From: Jackrogersella multiformis
Lineage: Eukaryota > Ascomycota > Sordariomycetes > Xylariales > Hypoxylaceae
Reading direction: 5' to 3'
Length of the DNA: 64,000 nt
NCBI GenBank assembly: GCA_902806575.1
Contig: CADCXD010000018.1
Coordinates: 1,798,001 to 1,862,000, forward strand
In this document: positions 33,122 to 45,660 of the stretch, piece after piece
Numbering within the stretch: the first letter of the stretch is position 1
Layout: each line of letters opens with the position of its first letter
Notes under the pieces: model-generated
What the model was told of the DNA's origin: nothing
Databases searched by the model: none
What the model saw: the letters and a program-made list of their open reading frames with translations, nothing else
Translations under genes and position numbers: made by a program

Positions 33122-35825
33122 TTACGCCACTTCGTCTAAGCTCTCCAGAGCTCGTCTCGCCGCCTCTATCTTCCTCCTGTACGTCCGATAGTCAGTCGCT
33201 CCGCGGCCAGACTCAGCCAAGCCGAGCACGCATCGACCAAGGCTCGCAATCAAACGTTCAACGAGTATTCGATCATCCCTTTGTAGCATCTCAATCGGGG
33301 CTACCTTGCTGTTCCCACTCTGGATGTTGCTGAGGCTCTCGTCTAGGATGGCCTCCGAGATTTGTCTTAACTCACGGTCCGGCGAGTCCCGCGGCGTCAA
33401 CATACCACCATTCACCTTCGGCTTGTTAACCAACGGAAAACTCCTATGGGTCCTCTGTGAGTCTAAAGATGACATCGAGGGTCGATGCATAAATGCTGCT
33501 GCACTACTCTGTGGCCGGCGGATGCCAGAGGGTCCAAACCGACTGTTATCGGATCCAGAATCGCTCGTCTCGGCCGAATGGCGGGCCCGTCTTGCCGTAT
33601 CTGGTGTATGCGTTCGGGCTCGCCTGGATGTTATCACATCGTGCCCGCGATAACCCTCCGAGGCCTCATTGTCTGCTCTCGTAATTCTACCCTCGGTAGC
33701 CGTTGCAAACGATTCGACCGATGAAATCGAACCAATACTAGCTCTGCGAGAACGACTGCCAACCTTGTTGGCAGTCGATTTCGCGTCGGCATTTGAAACT
33801 GGGCCCCGGGTTGTTTCGACCGAGTCCTCGGAGCTGAAACTACCACGGCTGCCCTTTTTTCTCATCCGACTCTGGCTCATGCTGCCCATCGCACTGTGCA
33901 GGAAGAAATGCTCATAATCAAAGGCATCCTCGCGATCCTCATGAGATACTGGATTCTGAAGAGAATCGTGGTATAAAGATGCGCCACTATCACTTGCATC
34001 ATCCTCCGACATATCCGGCTCGTTGTCCACAGCCTCTGCCTCTGTCCCGTCCTCTTCTTGAGCTGCCTCATCACCGTCATCTTGGTAGCCATCTTCAGTT
34101 CTCAAATCGTCAGGATCATCCTCCACATGATTAGTAGTTAATAGATCGTCGCCTTTCGACGAATGTGAGCTGCTTTCAAGGTCGTCCGATGCTACAGGAA
34201 CATCGTCCTCGGAAATGGAGAGGCCATTGGGGGTTGGTTCATCGCTAGCCTCGGGTACCATCCCTTTCGCTATTGAATCCATCTCGCGTCTCTTGATGCT
34301 TGAACCATCATTTGATAGCTCGGATTTGTAATCGCTTTCAATGGAACCATCGTCGTCGTATTTAGAGTCCGCATACCACTGGCCAACTCGGGAATGCGTA
34401 AAAGGACTAGGGGTGCGTAGGCTCTGGAGACTTCGGCGTTTTAGGCTATCTTCTCGGGCTTGATCCCTCAACGTTGATAATCTTCCCTTCAGATCCTGCA
34501 TTTGGTCTTTTAGATCTCGCATCTGTGCCGTTGATGCAGATCGCCTAAGTCCCTTTTCCGTATAGGACCCGAAAGCCGAGCTTAGGAAACTATCCAGTCT
34601 CGCATCTTCCATACTCGGTCTAGAAGAATATAAATCGGGGGAGAAATCATCCTCGCTCAATGGCTCAAGCGCATGTTCTTTGATATGAAGGGACGACTTG
34701 CTCCTAGCGAAGGCTAAGCTGCTGTATAATGAACCTTCTTTTGAGCTGCTTTTTATACGTCCATGCATGTAATCCGCACTACGGGGACTGTGGAGAGGAG
34801 GTCGATATCCACCTGCCGCACCCAAGGCACTCGAAGATCTGGGGATATATATGCCCGGCTTGACGACATCAATTGGAAGGGTCGGGATGTTGTTTCCACT
34901 AGATATTCTTGTATGTCCGTTTGCACTCTTGACAGAAGCCGTGTCATGGTCACGGTGGATTGCCGTTGAGGGTCTGGCAATTGGAGAAGGCGTCGAGCCA
35001 GATTCAGTAGATAAGCTAGGAGAGTAGAGGGTTGTTCGTGCCCGGCTCAGATTGTCTTCCATGGTCTGTTTTATATTAGTGATTATGGATATAAAATATA
35101 TTCACAGAGGTTATCCTCACCGTCAACCGCCGTTTGGCATTCGCTAGAATTTGCTCGGCTCTCCGACTCAAGGCGGTCGAGTACTGCTCCTCTCCAACTA
35201 CTCTACGGGCTTCCTTGATTGCCATGGTATCCTCGTGAACGGATGCATCATCGACGAGAGAGTCGGCCACGCTCTCCTCATCATCACCCTGGAAGTTGCT
35301 GTCGTCAACGCTAACGGCGTCGTCGAAGTCGGCAAACAGCCCAGCTTGATCCTGAATGGTAACGGTGCTCGTCGATTCCATTGACATCCGCCTTTCGCGA
35401 CCAATCTTCGAATCCTTCTTCTTGATGATCTCGTACTGCGCCAGCGAGATCAGTTGGATCGAACCGTCACTGTGTGTAGAACCGGAGCGCATCCTGTTTG
35501 GAGGACAGGTGCTCTCGACTTCAGTAACCTCGCCAATATCCGATAGCATTGTTCCATTTCCATAGATAATAGGCGTGGTGGGAGTCACGGGCCCCGTGAA
35601 TGCTTGGGGAGTGAGATTGAAGCTCATCTCGGCGGTGTGTGCGTTCTTCCACATGATTAGGGGCGAGTGCGATCTATCCGGGGAAGAGTAACTATCGTCA
35701 TAGTCGGGCAATATCATATCTGGGTTGGTAAGAGTGGGCGATGCTGGTAGAGCCGGGTAGGGCATGGAGCCCGACCCTGACCCTGACCCTGAGGCATGGG
35801 CCGGTGGAGTAGAGGCTGTATGCAT
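33122..35825 (-). CDS. Large low-complexity hypothetical protein, 882 aa
   Basis: I do not recognise a named domain. Exon 1 35825-35121, intron 35120-35066 (GTGAGG...ACAG) and exon 2 35065-33122 join in phase 0. The joined sequence ILANAKRRLTTMEDNLSRAR forms a helical, conserved-looking block. The N-terminus is Ser/Gly-rich with a (GS)n stretch at 35757-35785. A short coiled coil lies near residues 375-400 (MRDLKDQMQDLKGRLSTLRD). The middle is very acidic and Ser-rich. The C-terminal 60 residues (LVERLIASLGRCVLGLAESG, YRTYRRKIEAARRALESLDE) are again helical. Such proteins occur widely in Pezizomycotina as uncharacterised single-copy genes, perhaps cytoskeletal or nuclear. The start at 35825 is the first ATG in the frame. 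Confidence 0.8.
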
Positions 35826-38097
35826 TGGCGAGAAAGGCTGTATTGGCTATGTTTTAGAGATCGTAGCAGCTTGTAGGTCTCGTAGGTCTCGTAGGTTCCC
35901 GGCTTAGACCTTTCGCAACGTAGAGAGCCCGAGAGCCCTAGGGCCGGTGTGAGAGGATGGCTGGACGAATCAAGACGGGCTACAAACTGCAAGTAGCCGC
36001 ACCGCTTTCGGCCAGCAGATACGTTTTAGCTAGGTTGAGGCCGGTATATCCAAAGCTTTACCTCCAAGATTTCGTTTATAAGTTCGTAGCCGTATAAGCC
36101 TCGAGTGCGAACAGCAGAAAGCAAGTTGGGACTTGGATCGGTCGCAAGCAGGAATCGAATCACGTAAGAGATCATCCGCGAATTCAGTCCGTGTAGTTGA
36201 CAAGCCAAAGTTCGTTCGGACATGCGATTGCAGAACCTTAACTAAAATCGATGTGGTCGGGACGCTGTAAGAGACCCAAGGTAAGGGACACGGCCGAAAG
36301 GGGACGGGTTGGAAAAGGTTTTGAGGCGATCGATAGAGTTTTTGGAAGGGGGGGAGAGATCTATTCAAGTCCGCCGGCTCGATGAGTTTCCAAAAATTGG
36401 CATTTTGGAAGGGAAGAGACAAAAAAAAAAAAAAAAAGGAAACAAAAATCCAACTTCAACCAATATCCTGACCCTATAGTCGCACGATTCCGATTCCGAT
36501 GCCAATACCGATGGCGTTGTCGTTGGTCGTTGTGGTGGTCGATGTCGATGGTCAATGTCCGATGTTCAATGTACAATATCAATTAATTCCAATTCTCGTT
36601 TCCCTGATCAGTATCGCGATGAGTTCGGTTAGAAATCCCGATTCTCGTCGGGTGGTTTGGGGTAATTAGTGTAGCCAGTGCTAGTACACTAGAGGAGTCT
36701 CGAGTACATCCGTAAGTGTTATCGTAGGTACAATACTACATACCTCGGTATACATATGTACATATCTATTAGATGTCCTAGGTACCAGCCAGTGCTAGTC
36801 TAGTACCTACCTAGGTACACACTTATAGACCTAGTACCTAGACCCTTCCACCTGGGCAATTCGCGTCACTATTCTGATTGGATGCTTTATTACAGCTCGT
36901 TCCTGGCCTGCTAGCTCTTAGGTTTTCTTCGGGTCAATTGGTTGTTCGGCAAGGTGGAGCATAGTTGAAATGACGAAACCTCCTTTTTAGTCCTCTTTTA
37001 GTTAAGTAATAGTTGAAGTACCTGGAGTCTATCCAGATTTCAAAAGTTTCATTGGTACCTGGGTATGAGCCGGGCGTCACACCTGCCGGATCTAGAACTG
37101 TTTAAGCTTAGGGTCTTCAACACTAGATTTTATAGCCTTAGGTAAGTACCACTTTAGAGAGCCGAAATTAAAGGCCTCGAGCAAAGAAAATACTAAAGTA
37201 AGAAAGGGCTACATGTGATAGAAATTAACCTAGGTAGGCTACTTAGGTGGTCACATAGTAGAATATTAGTAAGAAAATAAGGACGAAAGATGGTTACTAG
37301 AATTAACTAATGTACCTAGTGTAGGCTGTTCAGGTCCATCGGTCTAGAGTCAGACGGGCTTTCGAGTTCATGCAGTAGCCGGGATCGTCTAATTTTGCAG
37401 GAAATCCTGCACGGTTGTGAATAGGGGGTATGGAAACACATGTGCAATCATACAGGGACGTTGCTATTTAACCCCTTGTCGCGTTTCAACCTGAACTGCA
37501 TGCAAAGACGGCAAGGTCCATCTCTAGTGTACACGTAATTGTGTTCTATGTATGCAGGTAATCTGGCGTACCTACCTAGAGCCAGTTATGGTTATGATGG
37601 GATTCATACTCTCAATTAGTGTAATTTGAAAGGGATAATAAGCCAGCATTCCATGTGTATCTTTCTAGAATGCCTCGTTTGCATACACTAGCATATTATT
37701 ACTATGTATATGTAGCTACGTGCGTATATGTAGTGTAGGTAATATACCAAACGCAGGGTGCATGAGACGAACCAACGAGATCATGATGATCAATCATTTT
37801 AATTGTCAATGCAGCTATGCAGTGAAAAGGACGCCCTTGACCATCACATTCCTAGTGTAGTGTACTGTCTCGTGAACGGATACGGAACTGTGGTCTACGG
37901 TCTACCATCGAAAAATTAGAATGGATAGAATGGAAGCCATCGGGACACCCGATATATTGGAATTACAGAACGGGTCGCTTAGGCTTATGGATTGATACAT
38001 ATTAGGTACACTAGTGAGGTAGGTACGAACTGTACATCAGAAAGTGCTACATAATACTTGAATTTCTGACGCTTCTCATTGGTCTAATGGTTTAACA

Positions 38098-38125
38098 GGT
38101 ACTACCTAGGTATGTACCTAGGTAG
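38098..38125. repeat. Tandem TACCTAGGTA palindromic motif
   Basis: Two CTACCTAGGTA / TACCTAGGTAG copies adjoin, separated by TG. Same dispersed family as at 10247. Confidence 0.7.
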
Positions 38126-38462
38126 TCTGCTATTAGTGTAGGTACGGAACTGTACTTCGTAGTATACATGTAATAGGAGACTCCCCACTTACCCACAGAT
38201 GGAATTTTCTCGTTAATTTTCTAAATTCCTTCCAATTTAGCCGAAGTTCGAGAACTTTTCTCCTTGACACTTTTTATACCTTTTCCTCAAGTTGTCCAGA
38301 TATGGTTTAATCAATCACCCTGAACCACTCTATGCAAATCAAACATTACGTCCCATTAGCCTAAATAATGGAGATCAAACATGTGTTCGAGATTGCCCCA
38401 GAACGTAATAGCTCTCACGATATCACTGGCCTACCTCTTTGAATTTCACCATAACTTATAGA

Positions 38463-38490
38463 GGCGTGATCGTCTAGTTGGTATACTTGC
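38463..38490 (+). ncRNA. tRNA-like 5' half (tRNA-His-type), relic
   Basis: GGCGTGATCGTCTAGTTGGT closely matches the acceptor strand and D-arm/box A of eukaryotic tRNA-His genes. After position 38490 the likeness ends: no anticodon arm with GTG and no GGTTCGAATCC-type box B follows. It is best read as a truncated tRNA gene or insertion relic. Confidence 0.4.
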
Positions 38491-39149
38491 AAACATCACA
38501 GTAGTCTACTTCGATGTACTTCGAAACAGCATATTAGTCACAAGGTAGGTAAATTCTCCGCAATCTTCCTCTTCACACACTCGCACTTCCAAACCACCAA
38601 GTGATGAACAATATCAAGAATTCTGCAATGCTGAAGAAAAGCCTCTGGGTTCTTTCAATGTGGATATATTCTTGCCTGATTGTGGTTTACACCGAATTTT
38701 CCATGTTTGCTGTCCTTGGTCTCTGGTAGCTAACTGTATTAATAGGTACATAAATAGGCTGGGTAGTTAGCTACCTTACATGCAGGTTTAACTTTAGAAG
38801 AGCCCCCCTATGTTTTCATGACGGGGTGTAATTCTACCCAAAGCTCTATGACATGCTAACTTACATTTAATAAATGTCCGTTATCAAAACGAGATGCAAA
38901 GAAGACGGTATCAAGCAGCTATAAGTAGGTAAAGAAGCAGGGATAAAAAATCGAATAAAAGACAATTCTTTGGATGTAATTCACGCAACTCGGTCACAGT
39001 TAGATCTGGCCTATGTATAATAAAAGAGGCAAGCAACGAGTCAAGCAAAGGTAAACACGTGAGAGAAGATGGTCTATAGTACTGTAGTTTACGTCCACAT
39101 CATCCTAGGTAACAACCAAGCCATCAAGGCCCGACTCCCCCTTGTCCTC

Positions 39150-40279
39150 CTACGTGTTAGTAGCAACATGCTCGGGGTACCTCTCCCCAGCCCTCGGGAA
39201 CCTCGCCAGCGTAGCATCGATCAACGCCATCTCCTCGTCGGAGATGTCCACGGGGACGGCGTTCTCGCGCACGCGCGCCGTGGTCGTGGCGCCCGGGATC
39301 GGGATGATGTTCTTGGGCGCGCCCTGGCGCCAGGTCGCCAGCCGCCTGGCCCAGCTGATGGCCAGCTGTGCAGGCGTGACGCCCTTGCGCTGGGCCAGCG
39401 CCTCGACCTGCTGCGCCAGCTGCAGGTTGGGCTCGAAGTTGCCCGGCTGGAACCAGGGATACGACCGCAGATGCGCCGGCACGTCCGAGATCGACTTGAT
39501 GCCGCCCCCGAGCCACCCCCGCCCGATGGGCGAGTACGCCACCAGCGGGATGTCGTGCTGCGCGCACGCGTCCGCCACGCCGTCTTCGAGCACGTGCCTG
39601 GAGAACCTGTTGCCGCTTCGTTAGCTCGGGTAGGCGGGGGAGAAGAGCCCTATGGGGGTTCATCCTTACAGCGAAAGCTCGACCTCGACGGCTACGATCT
39701 TGGTGATCTTCACCGCCTCGTGGATCGTCTCGGCTCTGACCTCGGAGAGCGAGATACCCCCGATCTTGCCGGTTTGGATGTCTAGCATGTGTTAAATTTT
39801 CGTTCCTTCATGGGGGGCATGAGAGAAGAGAAGAGAAGAAAAAAGGGCCATGACATACACTCCTTCTCGATGACATCGAACGTCGTCTTCATGGGCACCT
39901 TCTGGTCGCGGCGCGCGAACTCGAAGATATCGATTTTCTTGCGGCCCTTGAGCTGGGCGATGCAGGTATCGATGGTCCTCCGGGTGTTCTCGGGTGAGCC
40001 GTCGATCTCGGTACGCGCGGCGTTGAACCCGCCCTTGATGCTGAGCACAACTTTGTCTGCATCCTCGGGGTACTTCGCGAAGTAGCGCTCCAGCAGCACG
40101 AGGGAGTTGTACTCGGGCGGGCCGTAGAACTCGCCGCCATTCCAGAAGTTCATCCCGCTGTCCAGGGCCGCCTTCATCGCCTCGAATGCCTTCTCCTGGG
40201 GGAGTGGCTCCATCCGCCAGGTCAGTCCCATCAGTCCGTACCCCGTGGGACCGATCTCCTTTCCGACGAGTGTAGGCAT
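39150..40279 (-). CDS. Aldo-keto reductase, pyridoxal reductase type
   Basis: The product is an NADPH-dependent aldo-keto reductase most like yeast/fungal pyridoxal reductase (Plr1-type, AKR8), which would reduce pyridoxal to pyridoxine in vitamin B6 salvage. Exons 40279-39859, 39781-39670 and 39606-39150 give 329 aa with phases 1 and 2. Landmarks are GPTGYGLMGLTWR, GMNFWNGGEFYG (Asn and Tyr region of the active site), VVLSIKGG (catalytic Lys), IGGISLSEVRAETI, AYSPIGRGWLGG and IPIPGATTTARVREN. A likely sequence-level oddity is FEFARRDQKV, where the family shows CAR near the catalytic His. Exon 3 is extremely GC-rich at third positions, unlike exon 1's flanks. The gene stands alone between intergenic tracts, and the substrate remains inferred. 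Confidence 0.9.
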
Positions 40280-40960
40280 ATTTGCTGCTATAACAATTCT
40301 TCCTCAGGGGCTTTTAAGTATATTTCTCGGAGCAATAATTAGTTTAAAAAACTTAATAACTGTAATTCAGAGCTACTAATTATATCGATATCTATGTCAC
40401 TCTGATTCGTCTTCACAATGGGGCTTTATATAGGTATCTTAGTTGCTCCTAACCTTCGACACTAGATTGGTATTATAACATGTTACACCACGGAGTTAAC
40501 ACATTTCACATTCGCGAGATTTTTGGCCATACTATGTGAACATGACTTAAACTCCACGTCAATGGCGTTTGTCGGTTCGTTATAACCGGGTTTAAACCCC
40601 CTAATCGGATTTACATATCTCCAGTTCAGAAATCCGAGATCCGGCCCTGCTTGTGTAACTAGTATTACGCAGCATCAAACTTGACCTATCATATTGCACA
40701 GGTCATGTTAAACCTACCTACGCTGCTACGCTCCTATACGAATCTCGCAGTCTCGCTCCTATATCACGTATCGCGAGTTTCGCTCCCGGTCCAAGTAGTC
40801 CGATCGCCGCGTATAATAGGTAACATATATCATATGCAACAAATAGGTCAACATAAAGTTGAATAAATGACCACGAGGTTCCCGCTTCAGCAGTGATCAC
40901 CATTCAGATTCCATGACCCGTCTGATAAACTTTACATGGCCGTTGGAAGAAGCTCATGGC
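40280..40960. other. Intergenic region
   Basis: This 680-bp region holds the reductase promoter and the ADE2 3' flank. A short stretch at about 40725-40795 repeats CGCTCCTATAC/CGCTCCTATATCACG words. No gene is seen. Confidence 0.5.
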
Positions 40961-43049
40961 TCACTTCTTCTGCATCCCGTCTAAATACGCCTTCCAGCCC
41001 ACGGACAATATTTTCTCGTCCTTAGCCAAGACCTCGTTCTTCATTTTTTCCTGGTATTCCTTCATGCGCTCCGCGTACTCGGGGTATGCGCCACCTAGGA
41101 TGCGGATCGCGAGGAGGGCTGCGTTGGTCGAGTTCCCGATTCCGACCGTCGCGCACGGAATCCCTCTCGGCATCTGTACGATGGAATGCAAGCTGTCGAC
41201 ACCATCTAGCACCGAAGCCTTCACCGGGATGCCTATGACTGGGATATGTACTTCTGATGCAAGCATACCCGGCAAATGTGCTGCGCCACCTATCATATAA
41301 AGTATTAGTAATTGTTATAATATTATTCCGTTAAAGTAGCTAAATAAGAATCTGACCAATTTGTGAAGAGGACATAGTCTTGTAATTGTAACGGGTGGTA
41401 CTAACCTGCTGCTGCAATTATGACCTTACAGCCAGACTTCGATATTTCCGCCGCAAATTGCATCATATGATGCGGCGTTCGATGCGCTGATGTTATTCGA
41501 ACCTCATAAGGGACATTGAATTCATCCAGTATCTTCAAACCGGCTGCCACGGTTGTCAAGTCCGAATCAGAACCCATCGTAACAGCAACTAAGGGTACAG
41601 CTTTCAGTGGCGTCGTTTGTGTTTGAATAGGAATCTTCAAACCAATACGCTCAGCCCGAATCTCATCCATGACATTGATGAGAGGATTTATTGTTTCAGC
41701 TAAACGCTCGACCGATGAAAACCCAGTGGTAGTGATATGGCCAATCTTTCGTCCTGGCTTCGACTCCTTTCCATAAAGGTGTACATATACATCTGTAAAG
41801 TTGTCGTATCCAGTTTCAGCAAGTTCTATAAATCTGTCGTGAGATGTCGGCTGAGCACCGCCGAGGACATTTAACATAATTGCAGATGGCACTCGTGCCG
41901 TGAGATTGACTCCCTTTTCAGGAATACGATCCAGTATAGAATAAAGTTGAGCTTTATATTGTGACATTTGAGGGACAGCCTCGACTGTGAGATCTCAGAT
42001 TAGCAATTGCGTAGTGAGGAGGTACGGGATAAGAAACGCTTAAAGAGCCGCCAAACCATAACCAGAATAGGGGGAGAGCATATATAATTTATAAAAACAA
42101 ATAGGAGGCGGTAAATGTCAAGAAAATACATACTGGTAAAATGGCCAGAGTTATGTGGGCGAGGGGCCACCTCATTGACGAGAATATGGCCGTCCGCAAG
42201 CAAGAACATCTCAACAGCGAAGACGCCCCGACCCCAGAGGCTCGCTATAACATCGCTGGCAACCTTTTGCGCTCGCTTCTTGACATCCTCGGGTATATTG
42301 CGTGGTGGATAGAATACCTTAGTGCATATGCTATCCTCATGTATCGTCTCAACAACCGGATACGGGTATACATGCTTAAACTTGCCATCGTCGTCCTCTG
42401 TCCGTAACACCATGACAGACAGTTCCATTTCGAAAGGTACCCATTTTTCGGCGTATAGTGGCTGGTCGCCCATTTGTTCTATGGCGCTCTTCAAGTCTTC
42501 CGGACCGGTGACTTTGAAGTTTCCGCGGCCATCGTAGGACCCTTTGCTCCCCTTTAACATGAAAGGGAAACCATATTTCCATGCCGCCTCATCTAAAGAC
42601 TCGGCTCTAGCCTCCCCAGACTCTATAGCCATCTGCTCCGCAACGGGGATTCCATTTTTGGCGAAGTACTCTTTTTGCTGGTACTTGTCCTGGATCAAAC
42701 GTATCGTCTTCCACGACGGATGTACGGGAACCTTCTTTAAAGTCATGCCGTTCCCATCGGGTGCAGGAACTTCCACTCCTTTTGTTGCTATCTCCTCCAG
42801 TACCTCAGTTTCCACATGTTCGATTTCCACAGTGAGATAATCGCAACGAGAAGCGAGAAGTTTGATCTTCTCGGGGTCCTTGAAAGAACCAGCAACATGA
42901 AGATCACTCTGGTTGGCCTGCTTCGCCGGACAGTTTTCGGCGTCCAAGATGGCGATAGTTATTCCTAAGGGTCCGGCTGCCTCACATAACATGCGACCAA
43001 GCTGGCCACCTCCTAATAGCCCAATGACAGGCTTCTTTGCTGTCATCAT
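40961..43049 (-). CDS. ADE2: Phosphoribosylaminoimidazole carboxylase (AIR carboxylase)
   Basis: This two-domain cytosolic enzyme of purine synthesis converts aminoimidazole ribotide to its 4-carboxy form. Exons 43049-42134, 41984-41406 and 41289-40961 give 607 aa with phases 1 and 1. Residues 1-390 form the PurK-like ATP-grasp part: IGLLGGGQLGRML at the start, then KGSKGSYDGRGN and VNEVAPRPHNSGHFTIEA across the first junction. The C-terminal 170 residues are PurE-like: VAVTMGSDSDL, EVRITSAHRTP, AAGGAAHLPGM, IPVIGIPV and GIPCATVGI. All expected parts are present, so the gene appears functional. The two start codons in tandem (MM) leave a one-residue uncertainty. It is divergent from a tRNA dihydrouridine synthase gene over 427 bp. 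Loss of this gene gives red adenine-requiring fungi; that is family knowledge. Confidence 0.96.
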
Positions 43050-43476
43050 TCAGAGGAGGGTTTTGTGGTATTAGAATAATTATGTCAAGTATAAATCGCG
43101 ATCTAGAAAAACCTCACGAAGAATTTATTCATCAATGAATTCGGCAAAATTAAGTTAGACGCTATTTTTATCCAAGAAAGGCAAGCGGTGAATCGATTTC
43201 AGGGGGTTAACTGCATACCCCGCGATCTTTTGTCCCACCTTACCCCACCATAATTTTCAACTTTCAACTTTCCAAAGTGCAAATTGTTTTCATTCATCAC
43301 CACCATAATACATTACTGCGATTAACAAAATGTACTTTTACAATTTGATTATATAAGGCCACGGGTATCCATATTCAAATCATCTATCAATACCCTATTC
43401 GAGGGTCATATGGCAAACGCCACCGCAACATGTGTCGAACCATATATTCCTCCCATCGTAGCAGCAGGTGACCAAG
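43050..43476. promoter_or_regulatory. Shared divergent promoter region (ADE2 / DUS4-like)
   Basis: These 427 bp lie between two divergent start codons. The stretch is AT-rich with TTTTCAACTTTCAACTTTCC-like pyrimidine tracts near 43254-43274. No known operator was identified. Confidence 0.55.
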
Positions 43477-44751
43477 ATGGACTCAGAGAGCAAAGATGAC
43501 CTTCTCTATCCCAAGATCCAGTATGTGTTATGACACATCGAGCCGCTTTACCATTATGTCCCAATTCCTCCCCTCCTAATCAACCCACCACACTAACCCA
43601 CCTACCCGCCTCCTAGCCCCCTCAAGCTCTTCGACCTCGCGCGATCGCAAAACCGCCTGCTCTACGCCTGCGCGCCCATGGTGCGGTACAGCAAGCTCGC
43701 CTTCCGGCAGACGGTGCACCGGTTCGGCGCGGACCTGTGCTGGACGCCCATGATGCTCGCCAAGGAGTTCAACCGGAGCCAGCTCGCGCGCGACAGCGAC
43801 CTGACCATGTCCGCCGGAGCAGAAGAGATCCCGACGGTAGCCCAGTTCGGCGCCTCGGCGCCGCAGGAGCTCTCGCGCGCCGCCGCCCTCGCCGCGCCCT
43901 TCGTCAACGGCGTGGACCTGAACTGCGGGTGTCCGCAGACCTGGGCGTGCGCCGCGTCGCTGGGCGCGGCGCTGATGGACCGCCGCGAGCTCGTGCGCGA
44001 CATGGTGGTCGCGACGCGGGCGCGGCTCGCGCGCGACGGGTGGGCCGTAGGCCTGACCGACGACGACATCAGCAGCCCCAAGGGGCGCAGCGTCAGCGTC
44101 AAGATCCGCGTGCACAAGGACGTGCGGCGGACCGTGGACTTCGTGACGACGGTGCTGGGCGACGCGCACCGCCGCAACATCGACTTCCTGACGGTGCACC
44201 CGCGCACGCGCGCTACCCCCAGCAGCGCGCCCGTCGACCTCGACGCCCTCGAGGTGCTCACGTCGATCTTCGGCGCAAAGCTGCCGATCCTCGTGTCCGG
44301 CGACGTGTTCGCGCTGTCCGCGCTGCCGTACACCTCGCCCCTGCTGAGCGCGCAGCCGCCGACATTCACCTACGGCGGGGGGCCAGAAAGCTCGCCCTCG
44401 GCTGCGGCGAAGCGCCACCTCCCGCACCTGTCGGGGCTGATGTCTGCGCGCGCGCTCCTGGCGAACCCGGCGCTGTTCGCGGGCCACGACAGCTGCCCGT
44501 GGGAGGCGGTCGACGTGTTCATGAGCGCCGCGGCGCGCGCGCCTCTGCCGCTGAAGCTCGCCGTGCACCACCTGACGGAGATGTGCGGGCCGGGCTACAG
44601 GCCCGACCGCACCGCCGCGCTGCTGACCAAGAAGGAGCGCGCGCGTATCACCGAGATGGGGACTTGGGTCGATGTCGTCGACTACATGGACGAGATTCGG
44701 AGTCGGAGGGGAGAGGGCGGCGTGGTGAGGTTTGCTCCAGGGCTCGTATAG
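43477..44751 (+). CDS. tRNA-dihydrouridine synthase, Dus4 type
   Basis: This flavoenzyme reduces uridine to dihydrouridine in tRNA D-loops; fungal Dus4 acts on positions 20a and 20b. Exon 1 43477-43520, intron 43521-43616 (GTATGT...CTAG) and exon 2 43617-44751 give 392 aa in phase 2. Family motifs are APMVRYSKLAFR, AQFGASAPQEL, GVDLNCGCPQTWA (with the catalytic Cys), VSVKIRV, FLTVHPRTR and ILVSGDV. A Ser/Pro-rich insertion lies before LMSARALLANPALF. Exon 2 is strikingly GC-rich (nearly all third positions G or C), so long frames open on every strand; these are shadows. The Dus1/2/3 types are less likely because the protein is short and has no zinc-finger or double-stranded-RNA-binding extension. 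Confidence 0.9.
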
Positions 44752-45429
44752 TGTGGAGTTTGACAAGGCCGTCATTATGTCATGAGATGGTTTTTCCTTC
44801 ATAGTCGCTGAGCCCACATACTTTGTAAAGCTTTAATAATCAAGACACATGACCGCCAGAAAAGGGAACAATTATGTTTTATGCATTCACAGAGTTCCCT
44901 ATGAAGGGATTAGGTATCAAGAAGCATTCCCTCCTACGCGATGGACACCTTGCCAACGCAACCCTCGAAAATACAATGCTCTGATGTGCCCATTCTAGTG
45001 TACAACACATGCCTGTAGAAGATCATGACGGAGGTATCGTAGGGCTGACCTAGAAGAACAAACGTATCGCGCCGGCCCCCCTCGCCCCGAGAATTCAGAA
45101 TGTTGTGTACCACGACCAACTCCCCCCTTTGCCCGCGAACCGAGAACGCCGCACACGAGCCTCGAGGCTCGTGACAATGAAATAAAAATCAAACGAGATA
45201 TATCCGAGTGTACTAGCAGAGGATCTCTTGTCCCATCGGTCCGGTTTGCTGGCCCCTATAAGTACTATAGTCATGCCTCCTAAAAGTACTTATGAACGGT
45301 GTATTACTGGTTCTATTGTCGTGAAAATGAAACCGCATTAATATCCAAAGGGGGGTCGTTCCAGTGAGTACGCATAATGCTGACTGATGATTAAAGCGCC
45401 TGGAAAATAGTAGAACCTCAGGAGCTTCG
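44752..45429. other. Intergenic region between convergent genes
   Basis: The 3' flanks of the dihydrouridine synthase and cyclin genes, with no supported gene. The frame at 45213-45554 is a shadow of the acidic extension next to the cyclin. Confidence 0.5.
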
Positions 45430-45660
45430 TCAATGAATACTGAGTTGCCGTAGGGATTCTTGACTTTCTGATATGGTCCTCTCGTCTTCCTCCTCTTCCT
45501 CCTCTTCAACTGCATCGTCTTCCTCTTCCTCTTCCTCCTCATCATCCCCTTCATAATCTTCAGTATAAACTATTCTACTTCGCTCCGAGCTCACAGATCG
45601 AAGCCATTGGTCCTCTCCATCAAGGTTCGAGACTTGGTCTCTCCAGGCTAATACATGGTT
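45430..45660 (-). other. In-frame acidic extension behind the cyclin stop codon
   Basis: Directly after the UAG that ends the cyclin frame, 76 more codons stay open in the same frame up to UGA at 45432-45430. They read as protein: WRDQVSNLDGEDQWLRSVSS, then RIVYTEDYEGDD, a run of Glu/Asp and ISESQESLRQLSIH. No ATG lies at its start, so it is not a separate gene. It could be joined by reading or editing of the UAG, or by a 60-nt GT...AG intron (45672-45613). Confidence 0.55.

Larger units (their letters stand above)
35826..39149. other. Long intergenic region (3.3 kb) rich in palindromic motif copies
   Basis: No gene is seen. It contains the promoter of the 882-aa gene with a poly-A/T run at 36421-36437. 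TACCTAGGTA-type motif clusters lie at 36778-36840, 37226-37235 and 38098-38125, and a tRNA-like 5' half at 38463-38490. The right end is the 3' flank of the aldo-keto reductase gene. Confidence 0.6.

Noticed and set aside
43576..44817. Long frames of 235-413 codons on other frames and strands across the Dus4-like gene
   Set aside because: They are shadows created by extreme GC at third positions of the real gene. Their translations are Arg/Ala/Gly-rich and have no family character.
45213..45554. Basic Lys/Arg-rich frame of 113 codons
   Set aside because: It is a frame-shifted reading of the GAG/GAA-rich acidic extension of the cyclin.
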